Shown: in pieces, positions 14,844 through 20,268 of the stretch
Position numbering within the stretch: the stretch's first letter is position 1
Layout: each line of letters starts with the position of its first letter
Assembly: GCA_024231975.1 (NCBI GenBank)
Contig: JAAEQB010000084.1
Location: 1-20,268 of the forward strand
Length of the DNA: 20,268 nucleotides
From: Allobosea sp.
GTDB taxonomy: Bacteria; Pseudomonadota; Alphaproteobacteria; Rhizobiales; Beijerinckiaceae
Direction of reading: 5' to 3'
Notes under the pieces: model-generated
Database searches by the model: none
What the model was told of the DNA's origin: nothing
What the model saw: the letters and a program-made list of their open reading frames with translations, nothing else
Made by a program: the position numbers and the translations under genes

Positions 14844-15512
14844 TCACTTCACCGGATAGCTGAAGTAACGGGTCGAGATCGCCGCGAAGAAGCGCATCAT
14901 CACCCAGGAGATGACGAGGTAGAACAGCGTGATCGTGCCGTAGACCTCGAAGGAGCGGAAACTGTCGGACTCGATCCGCTGCGCCACCGAGGTCAATTCA
15001 TAGGCCGAGATCGCGGAGGCGACCGACGTGGTCAGCGTCAGGAGCACGAACTGGCTGGTCAGCGACGGGAAGATCGCCCTGAGCGCCGGCTTCAGCACGA
15101 TCAGCCGGAAGACCTGCGCCTTGTGAAGGCCGAGCGCGAGACCCGCCTCGATCTGGCCCTTGCCGATCGACTGCACCCCGCCGCGGATGATCTCGATCGC
15201 ATAAGCGCCGCCATTGATGCCGAGCGCGATGATGGCGGTGGGCGTCGGATCGAGCCGCAATCCCGCCAGCGGCAGCGCGAAATAGATGAAGAAGATCTGG
15301 ACCAGGAATGGCGTGTTGCGGATCAGCTCGACGAAGGCTTTCACCAGCCAGCGCGCCGGAGCGACCTTCGAGTCGCGCAGGATCACGCCGCCGACGCCGA
15401 TGACGATGGCGAGCGCCATCCCGCCCAAAGCGAGGCCGAAAGTCCCCAGACACGCCATGAGCAAGGCTGGCATGCCTTCGATCACAGGCGTGAAATCGAG
15501 CGTGTAGTTCAT
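14844..15512 (-). CDS. Polar amino-acid-type ABC transporter permease (HisM-like)
   Basis: 222 residues from the ATG at 15512, chosen because GGGAGAGG sits directly upstream; a GTG at 15533 would add seven residues. The signature VELIRNTPFLVQIFFIYFAL (61-80) and the coupling loop GKGQIEAGLALGLHKAQVFR (118-137) identify the HisM family, and the C-terminus ends LVISWVMMRFFAAISTRYF. It is the first transporter gene after the TIM-barrel gene, separated by 76 bases without an obvious terminator or separate promoter. Confidence 0.94.
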   Translation of the reverse strand: MNYTLDFTPVIEGMPALLMACLGTFGLALGGMALAIVIGVGGVILRDSKVAPARWLVKAFVELIRNTPFLVQIFFIYFALPLAGLRLDPTPTAIIALGINGGAYAIEIIRGGVQSIGKGQIEAGLALGLHKAQVFRLIVLKPALRAIFPSLTSQFVLLTLTTSVASAISAYELTSVAQRIESDSFRSFEVYGTITLFYLVISWVMMRFFAAISTRYFSYPVK

Positions 15513-15588
15513 GACCTCTCCCGGGACGGCCAATCTTCTGAAGGATCGGTCCGGTGATGTTCAGTGAGCGCCGCGCAGGGCGGGCGGG

Positions 15589-16407
15589 TTACGTCGCGGA
15601 TGTCCTCGTGCGGAGTATCCTGGTTGTGGCGTCGAAGAGCGCCCGCAGATGAGCCTCGTCGGTTTCAGCGCCTTTCGGCACCTCGACCGAGATCGCGGCG
15701 TCCTGTGGAATGACGCTGAGGAGGTCGCCGAGCGGCAAAGCCCCGTGCCCGGGGAGCAACCGCCCACCGCGCGCCTCGGCAATCAGCGCTGCAGTGTCCT
15801 TGGGGCGTTCGGGGCGCGCATCGCAAAGCTGAACGCTTCGCATCAAGCTCGGCGGCAGCCCAGCCAAGTCTGCCGGACTGCCGCCCGAACGCGCCAAATG
15901 CAATGCGTCGACGAGCACGCCGACATTCGCCATTTCTGTCGCGGCGACAGCGCTGACCGCAGCGTCGAGCGTTCCGATTTGCCGCCACGGCATGATCTCG
16001 AGATCGACTGCAATGCCGCCAGCGGCCGCCAATTCAGCCAAGGCCGAGAGGTTCGCGACGAAGCGGCCCTTGTCCGGGTCATCGCCGCAGACGCTCAATC
16101 GGCGCGCACCGAGCTCCGCCGCGGAGTCCAAGACGGCCGAGAGATCGGTCGGAGAGAACGCGGCATCGACCACGACGAACTCGATGTCATAGACGCCGAT
16201 CCCGGCCTGCCGAAGGGCCGCCTTGGTTCGACGCATCTCCGCACTGCCCGGCGCCAGTGTATAGAACGGCGCTCCCGGGAAGGCGGGATGGAGCCGCAGG
16301 CCGACAGATTTGTATCCGACCTGCCCAGCCAAATCGACGAAATCGGCCGGACGCATCTCGATGCAGGAGAAATGCGCGATACCCAGGGGCGGCGATGTCG
16401 GGCTCAC
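15589..16407 (-). CDS. Xylose-isomerase-like TIM-barrel protein (sugar phosphate isomerase/epimerase family)
   Basis: 272 residues. Likely divalent-metal ligands of the AP-endonuclease-2/xylose-isomerase-like barrel can be picked out: E137 (VDLEIMPW), D167 and H170 (VLVDALHLARSG), Q193 (SVQLCD) and E242 (ISVEVPKG). The superfamily includes isomerases, epimerases and the 3-dehydroshikimate dehydratases that make protocatechuate. With dehydroquinate dehydratase in the same operon the last activity is an attractive guess, but the sequence alone does not establish it, and it resembles the ordinary isomerase/epimerase-annotated members. The GTG start overlaps the stop of the regulator gene (GTGA). 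Confidence 0.85.
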   Translation of the reverse strand: MSPTSPPLGIAHFSCIEMRPADFVDLAGQVGYKSVGLRLHPAFPGAPFYTLAPGSAEMRRTKAALRQAGIGVYDIEFVVVDAAFSPTDLSAVLDSAAELGARRLSVCGDDPDKGRFVANLSALAELAAAGGIAVDLEIMPWRQIGTLDAAVSAVAATEMANVGVLVDALHLARSGGSPADLAGLPPSLMRSVQLCDARPERPKDTAALIAEARGGRLLPGHGALPLGDLLSVIPQDAAISVEVPKGAETDEAHLRALFDATTRILRTRTSAT

Positions 16408-17177
16408 GGCGCTATCCTGTCCGAGAGATGCGCGGCCAGATTGCTCCCGGTGCGATGGATGTGCTCCCGCAGGCGCTCGCAGGCGAAATCGGCGTCGCGC
16501 GCCACCGCGCCTTGTGCGATCTCGCTGTGCTCCATGCTGACATTGCGATCGCCGGACGTGCGGACGAGGAAGCTGCGGCGATAGCGGTCGTTGAGATTGA
16601 GAAGGGTTCGGCAGAAGCCGAGCAGGAGCGGCATCTGGCAGCCAGCGAGCAATGTGAGATGGAACTCCCGATGTAGCGCCTCCCAGCGCTCGAGCGTCGC
16701 CGGATCCGCCGAGTTTCGTTCGGCGGTGTTCAGTCTATGGAGAGCTCTCATCACGTCGCCCTCCCACTCGGGCGGTGCGACCGACGTCGCCTGGCGCAAG
16801 GCCAGCGTTTCGAACTCTTCCCGCAGCCTCGTGATCTCGCGAAGATCCGCGACCGACACTGGCGCGACGCGATAGCCGCGATTGTCCTCGAAGATGACCA
16901 GGCCGTCCGGAATGAGCCGGGCGAGAGCCTCCCGCAGCGGACTCAGGGATACCGCAAAAATCTCGCGAGCCCGGTCGAGATTGATCTTGGCGCCGGCCTC
17001 GAGCTGACCCGAAACGATCGCTTCGCGCAGGCGTTCGACCAGCTGGCTCGCAATGGTGTTCTTGCCGTCGTCGACAAACGCGCTCTGCCAGACCCCGGCG
17101 CCATCCGCTCCAGCGTCCAGCACGGCTGCAGCGCGAGCCTCCGACACCGTTCTCTTTGGAGAGTCGTCAGCAGTCAC
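16404..17177 (-). CDS. GntR-family regulator with FCD ligand-binding domain
   Basis: 257 residues. The winged helix spans about 42-107 (SQLVERLREAIVSGQLEAGA, then INLDRAREIFAVSLSPLREA and VIFEDNRGYRVAPVS). The C-terminal all-helical FCD domain shows its usual metal-site pattern: E121-E123 region, REFHLTLLAG (H173), EHSEI (H217) and REHIHRTG (H239, H241). About 40 extra residues precede the helix-turn-helix. The start is GTG at 17177 with GAGG eight bases upstream. It heads the minus-strand operon and its own promoter carries one of two near-identical palindromes; the other lies in the divergent dioxygenase promoter, so it probably represses both and is relieved by a pathway acid. Confidence 0.93.
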   Translation of the reverse strand: MTADDSPKRTVSEARAAAVLDAGADGAGVWQSAFVDDGKNTIASQLVERLREAIVSGQLEAGAKINLDRAREIFAVSLSPLREALARLIPDGLVIFEDNRGYRVAPVSVADLREITRLREEFETLALRQATSVAPPEWEGDVMRALHRLNTAERNSADPATLERWEALHREFHLTLLAGCQMPLLLGFCRTLLNLNDRYRRSFLVRTSGDRNVSMEHSEIAQGAVARDADFACERLREHIHRTGSNLAAHLSDRIAP

Positions 17178-17208
17178 TGCGGGAACCTCGCGTCATGTCA
17201 CCCTGCTT

Positions 17209-17237
17209 ATCTTAAATAAACGATTATTTGAAGTCAA
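17209..17237 (-). promoter_or_regulatory. Promoter of the GntR/transporter/aroQ operon
   Basis: On the minus strand TTGACT (17232-17237) is followed after exactly 17 bases by TAAGAT (17209-17214). The spacer is almost filled by the palindromic operator. A start of transcription some 25 bases before the GTG start codon would follow. The boxes match consensus at five and four of six positions. Confidence 0.6.
17214..17229. promoter_or_regulatory. GntR operator, copy 1
   Basis: AAATAAACGATTATTT, a near-palindrome differing from the second copy (17342-17357) at two of 16 positions. Both fit the consensus AAATAATCGATTATTT. It lies between the -35 and -10 boxes of the regulator's own promoter, which would allow negative autoregulation. 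Assignment to the adjacent GntR protein rests on position and repetition. Confidence 0.65.
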
Positions 17238-17336
17238 GGACTCTTCAGGATTCGCCAGAGCAACGCGTAATCGCGAGGTTTATCAACGCAATATCAGGGC
17301 AGTTGGCGCTGGTGGCCGAGTTTCCGGCGCTGTCGA

Positions 17337-17365
17337 TTGACAAATCATCGATTATTTCTCATAAG
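17337..17365 (+). promoter_or_regulatory. Promoter of the dioxygenase-hydratase-aldolase operon
   Basis: A perfect -35 box TTGACA (17337-17342), a 17-base spacer, and CATAAG (17360-17365) as -10. Transcription would start near 17372, about 28 bases before the dioxygenase ATG. As in the divergent promoter, the spacer is occupied by the palindromic operator. Confidence 0.6.
17342..17357. promoter_or_regulatory. GntR operator, copy 2
   Basis: AAATCATCGATTATTT, palindromic except for one position pair. It is placed inside the 17-base spacer of the dioxygenase promoter, so a bound protein would block polymerase. Matching copy 1 at 14 of 16 positions, it links the ring-cleavage genes to the regulator of the divergent operon. 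Confidence 0.65.
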
Positions 17366-17399
17366 CCGCAACCGCCTGCACAGGACGTAGGGAGTGAAC

Positions 17400-18293
17400 A
17401 TGCTCATCGAGCGACATCAGGACGTCACGCCGGCCGTCCTTGAGGTCATGGAGCGAACGCAGGATCCGCGGATGCGCGAGATCATGGTGTCGCTCGTGAC
17501 GCATCTGCACGGCTTCATCCGCGACGTGCGCCTCACCGAGGCGGAGTTCCGCGACGCGACCGCGATCCTGAACGAGATCGGCGCGCTTGCATCCGAGACC
17601 CACAACGAATTCGTCCTGATGTCGGGCTCGCTCGGCATCTCCTCCCTTGTCTGCCTGCTCAACAATGGCGACAGCGGCAACACCGAAACCTCCCAATCCC
17701 TGCTCGGGCCCTTCTGGCGGCTGAATTCACCGCGGGTGGCGAATGGCGGCACGATCGTCAGATCGGACACTCCCGGAAATCCTCTTTTCGTCAGCGCCCG
17801 CGTCGTCGACACGGCCGGCCGGCCGATCGAGGGAGCGGAGGTCGACGTGTGGCATTCGTCCCCGGTGGGGCTCTACGAGAACCAGGATCCCGAGCAGGCC
17901 GAGATGAACCTGCGGGGCAAATTCACGACCGACGCCGATGGCCGCTTCTGGTTCAGCTCGGTGATGATGGTCGGATATCCCATTCCGACGGACGGTGTGG
18001 TCGGCCGCCTTCTGGAAGCGCAGGATCGCCACCCGATGCGGCCAGCGCATCTGCATGCGCTGATCTTCAAGCCGGGCTTCAAGGTCCTGATCTCGCAGGT
18101 CTATGACGCGAACGACCCCCACATCGAGTCCGACGTCCAGTTCGGCGTGACGAAGGCGCTGCTCGGCGACTTCGTCCGCCATGACGAGCCGCACCCGGTC
18201 GAGCCCGGCGTCGACGCTCCCTGGTATTCGCTCGACTACACCTACGTCATGGAGCCGGGCGAGGCCATGCTGCCCCGGCCGCCAATCAAGTAA
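17400..18293 (+). CDS. Intradiol ring-cleavage dioxygenase (hydroxyquinol/catechol 1,2-dioxygenase type)
   Basis: 297 residues. An N-terminal helical dimerisation domain typical of catechol and hydroxyquinol dioxygenases (about 5-100) precedes the catalytic beta-sandwich. The four Fe(III) ligands are visible: Y159 (GLYENQD), Y193 (VGYPIPTDG), H217 and H219 (RPAHLHALI). The family inserts O2 between the hydroxyls of a catechol-type ring to give a muconate. The sequence around LRGKFTTDADGRFWF and LLEAQDRHPMRPAHLH is closest in style to hydroxyquinol 1,2-dioxygenases, but no maleylacetate reductase follows. Instead HpaH- and HpaI-type genes do, so the real substrate may be different. The ATG at 17400 has GGGAG five bases upstream; a GTG at 17394 is a two-residue-longer alternative. 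Confidence 0.92.
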   Translation: MLIERHQDVTPAVLEVMERTQDPRMREIMVSLVTHLHGFIRDVRLTEAEFRDATAILNEIGALASETHNEFVLMSGSLGISSLVCLLNNGDSGNTETSQSLLGPFWRLNSPRVANGGTIVRSDTPGNPLFVSARVVDTAGRPIEGAEVDVWHSSPVGLYENQDPEQAEMNLRGKFTTDADGRFWFSSVMMVGYPIPTDGVVGRLLEAQDRHPMRPAHLHALIFKPGFKVLISQVYDANDPHIESDVQFGVTKALLGDFVRHDEPHPVEPGVDAPWYSLDYTYVMEPGEAMLPRPPIK

Positions 18294-18326
18294 CTCCGCC
18301 ATCGAAGTCCGGAAGGAAGCGCTGTC

Positions 18327-19109
18327 GTGTTGACCGAAGAAGAGCACCGCAAGGCCGCCGAGGCCATTCTCAAGGCCGAGCGCGAGCGGATTCCTTGCCC
18401 CCAGCTCTCAAAGACCTTTCCTCATATGGAGATCGCCGACGCCTATCGCGTCCAGGATCTGTGGGCGCAGGCGCGGATCGCCAAGGGCGCCCGGCTCGCC
18501 GGCCACAAGATCGGCCTGACCTCGCGCGCCATGCAGATGGCCTCCAAGATCACCGAACCGGATTACGGCCGCATCCTTGACGACGCGCTCTACAATGACG
18601 GCGCCCGGATCAAGGCCGACAGCTTCATCAAGCCTCGGCTCGAGGTCGAACTCGCCTTCATCATGGGCGAAGACCTCGCCGGCCCGGCATGCCGGGTTCA
18701 CGACGTGATGCGCGCGACCGAATTCGTCGTTCCGGCGCTGGAAATCATCGACTACCGCACCGAGGTTCCGCGGGCGATCGTCGATACCATCGCCGACAAT
18801 GCCGCTTTCGGCGCCATCGTCGTCGGCGGCCGCACGATCCGCCCCTTCGATGTCGACGTGCGCTGGATCGGCGCGACGCTCTCGCAGAACGGCATCATCG
18901 AGGAATCAGGTGTCTCGGCAGCGATCATGGGACATCCCGCAGCGGGCATCGCCTGGCTGGTCAACAAGCTGCACGACGTCGGGGCGGGATTGAAGAAGGG
19001 CCAGATCGTGCTCGGCGGCTCCTTCACCCGGCCCGTCGACATCAAGAAGGGCGACGTCATCCATGCCGATTACGGCCCGCTGGGCGCCATCGGCGTATCG
19101 TTCATCTGA
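18327..19109 (+). CDS. hpaH: HpaH-type 2-oxo-hept-4-ene-1,7-dioate hydratase
   Basis: 260 residues similar along their length to the HpaH/MhpD hydratases of the fumarylacetoacetase fold. GHKIGLTSRAMQ (59-70) and EPDYGRILDD (77-86) match HpaH closely, the metal-binding glutamates are E106 and E108 (RLEVELAF) and E139 (PALEIID), and the end GGSFTRPVDIKKGDVIHADY is characteristic. HpaH adds water to 2-oxo-hept-4-ene-1,7-dioate in homoprotocatechuate breakdown. Here it follows an intradiol enzyme by 33 bases, so its natural substrate may be a related unsaturated 2-oxo diacid. The start is GTG at 18327 with GGAAGGAA at good distance. Confidence 0.9.
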   Translation: MLTEEEHRKAAEAILKAERERIPCPQLSKTFPHMEIADAYRVQDLWAQARIAKGARLAGHKIGLTSRAMQMASKITEPDYGRILDDALYNDGARIKADSFIKPRLEVELAFIMGEDLAGPACRVHDVMRATEFVVPALEIIDYRTEVPRAIVDTIADNAAFGAIVVGGRTIRPFDVDVRWIGATLSQNGIIEESGVSAAIMGHPAAGIAWLVNKLHDVGAGLKKGQIVLGGSFTRPVDIKKGDVIHADYGPLGAIGVSFI

Positions 19110-19118
19110 GGCGCTGCC

Positions 19119-19880
19119 ATGAACCTGCCGGAGAACCACTTCAAGCGCGCTCTTCGCGAAGGCCGACAGCAGATCGGCCTCTGGTGCAGCCTGCCGGGCA
19201 GCTATGCGGCGGAGGCCGTGGCGGGATCCGGCTACGACTGGCTGCTCTTCGACACCGAGCATTCCCCTGGGGACCCGCTCACCGTGCTTGCTCAATTGCA
19301 GGCGGTGGCGCCCTATGACGTCTCTGCCGTGGTCCGCCCGGCAAGCAACGACACCGTCCTGATCAAGCGCTTCCTCGACCTTGGCGCACAGACCCTGCTG
19401 ATCCCCTATGTGCAGAATGCCGACGAAGCGCGTGCCGCCGTCGCGGCGACGCACTACCCGGCCGAGGGCGTTCGCGGCGTCTCCGGCCTGACTCGGGCGA
19501 CGCGCTTCGGCCGGGTTGCCGGCTATGCCAGGAAAGCCGCGGAGGAGCTCTGCCTGCTCGTCCAGGTCGAGACCGGTGAAGCGCTCGATCGGCTTGAGGA
19601 GATTGCCTCGGTCGAGGGCGTGGACGGTGTGTTCATCGGGCCGGCGGACCTTGCCGCGAGCCTAGGCCATGTCGGCGAGCCCGGACATCCGGAGGTCATC
19701 GCCGCCGTCGAGGATGCGATCCGCCGGATTCGGACGATTGGGAAGCCAGCGGGCATCCTGACGCCGGACACGGCCTTCGCCCGGCGCTGCATCGAGATCG
19801 GCACCCTCTTCACCGCCGTCGCGATCGATGTCGGCATCCTGGCAAGAGGCACCGAGGCCATTGCGCGCCAATTCAAATGA
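19119..19880 (+). CDS. hpaI: HpaI-type class II pyruvate aldolase (4-hydroxy-2-oxoheptanedioate aldolase)
   Basis: 253 residues matching HpaI throughout. The catalytic base H48 (FDTEHSPGD), pyruvate-binding R73 (VVRPASND) and the metal ligands E151 (LVQVETGEAL) and D177 (VFIGPADLAASLG) are all present. HpaI splits 4-hydroxy-2-oxo diacids into pyruvate and a semialdehyde; relatives accept shorter or sugar-derived substrates. It starts 9 bases after the hydratase stop with GAGG overlapping that stop, so the two act in sequence. No dehydrogenase for the semialdehyde is seen before the window ends. Confidence 0.92.
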   Translation: MNLPENHFKRALREGRQQIGLWCSLPGSYAAEAVAGSGYDWLLFDTEHSPGDPLTVLAQLQAVAPYDVSAVVRPASNDTVLIKRFLDLGAQTLLIPYVQNADEARAAVAATHYPAEGVRGVSGLTRATRFGRVAGYARKAAEELCLLVQVETGEALDRLEEIASVEGVDGVFIGPADLAASLGHVGEPGHPEVIAAVEDAIRRIRTIGKPAGILTPDTAFARRCIEIGTLFTAVAIDVGILARGTEAIARQFK

Positions 19881-20268
19881 ACTGACAGCTCAGCTTCCGA
19901 ACAAAGCTGCCGAGAAACCGCTCATCCACCCACTTACCGTGAAGTACGGAATGCTCGAGATTACCGGCCGACAGCTCCGGCAGGTAAGCTAAGCGGGGTA
20001 GGATAGCACTTGCTGGCGCGGTGGAGGACATCGAAGAAGCGAGTGGTTCGTCTCTGCTCAAATCGATGGGCCGAGTTGTGGTAGGTCCGGGAATGTCTGG
20101 ATTCGGGAAGGGTGCCGAGGTCCGCTATTGTGAAGGGTCTCAGATGCGGGCCCTTGCGCGGCATGATCACGAGGCTCCTGGGCCCGCGTCTGAGAGCCTC
20201 CAGGGGAGGAAGCCGCGGCCCGGGGCCGTGGGCTATGGGGATTTCGCGGCGCGGCGTGGTCTGCGGGA
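19881..20268. other. Right-edge region without a recognised gene
   Basis: These 388 bases hold no frame with a family I recognise. A frame open to the window edge could begin at GTG 20021, and two short minus-strand frames exist, but none has a ribosome site or the strong third-position GC bias of the genes to the left. A weak hairpin (CAGCTT, 7-base loop, AAGCTG, 19891-19909) just after the aldolase stop lacks a T-run. A longer inverted repeat is listed separately. Confidence 0.5.
20138..20195. repeat. Imperfect inverted repeat, 16-bp arms
   Basis: TCTCAGATGCGGGCCC (20138-20153) pairs with GGGCCCGCGTCTGAGA (20180-20195) with one G-T type mismatch across a 26-nt loop. A competing shorter stem, GAGGCTC (20171-20177) with GAGCCTC (20194-20200), uses the same right arm. 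No T-run follows. It could be a transcription-end structure, a dispersed repeat or part of a mobile element. Confidence 0.6.

Noticed and set aside
17400..18293. Protocatechuate 3,4-dioxygenase subunit
   Set aside because: It has the N-terminal helical domain and single-chain layout of catechol/hydroxyquinol dioxygenases, which PcaG and PcaH lack.
19873..20170. Two short minus-strand frames after the aldolase gene
   Set aside because: They overlap each other, one overlaps the aldolase stop, and neither shows a known family or a good start.
20021..20268. Plus-strand frame open to the right edge from a GTG
   Set aside because: No ribosome site, no recognisable motif and weak codon bias; it may be chance and cannot be judged without the sequence beyond the window.
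1..20268. CRISPR arrays, tRNA or rRNA genes
   Set aside because: No regularly spaced repeats and no tRNA- or rRNA-like segments were noticed on either strand.

Overview
The window is about 20 kb of GC-rich DNA with tightly packed operons, frequent ATGA/GTGA start-stop overlaps and strong C/G third-position bias. Gene content (Liv-type and His-type ABC transporters, class III CoA-transferase, GntR/FCD and LysR regulators, aromatic catabolism) suggests an alphaproteobacterium of the Hyphomicrobiales (Bosea- or Bradyrhizobium-like). That assignment is an inference from style; there is no rRNA or core marker here.

Layout. (1) 1-139: the end of an IS2-like (IS3 family) insertion sequence, running off the left edge, with the first 23 codons of its OrfA. 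(2) 140-489: gene-free, with a long inverted repeat. (3) 490-3497, minus strand: a four-gene operon encoding a ketopantoate-reductase-like enzyme, a VOC protein, a MaoC hydratase and a class III CoA-transferase. (4) 3598-4518: a divergent LysR regulator. (5) 4658-10006, plus strand: a branched-chain-amino-acid-type (Liv) ABC importer ending in an enoyl-CoA hydratase. A 43-nt element is repeated on either side of lysR, in the same orientation relative to the operon each copy precedes, which ties units 3 and 5 into one likely LysR regulon for uptake and CoA-dependent breakdown of an unidentified acid.

(6) 10033-17177, minus strand: a nine-gene unit, read from its promoter as GntR/FCD regulator, xylose-isomerase-like TIM barrel, two polar amino-acid-type permeases, binding protein, ATPase, type II dehydroquinate dehydratase, Gfo/Idh/MocA oxidoreductase and an AroE-like dehydrogenase. 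(7) 17400-19880, plus strand and divergent: an intradiol ring-cleavage dioxygenase, HpaH-type hydratase and HpaI-type aldolase. (8) 19881-20268: no recognised gene.

The two divergent promoters of units 6 and 7 each carry a near-identical 16-bp palindrome (consensus AAATAATCGATTATTT) inside a 17-bp spacer between -35 and -10 boxes, the textbook position for a repressor. So the GntR protein very probably controls both the quinate/shikimate-like unit and the ring-cleavage unit. The combination is the most interesting thing here: alicyclic-acid enzymes (dehydroquinate dehydratase, AroE-like, TIM barrel), an intradiol dioxygenase, and a hydratase/aldolase pair normally found after extradiol cleavage of homoprotocatechuate. 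This suggests a hybrid route to pyruvate plus a semialdehyde whose substrate cannot be named from sequence alone.
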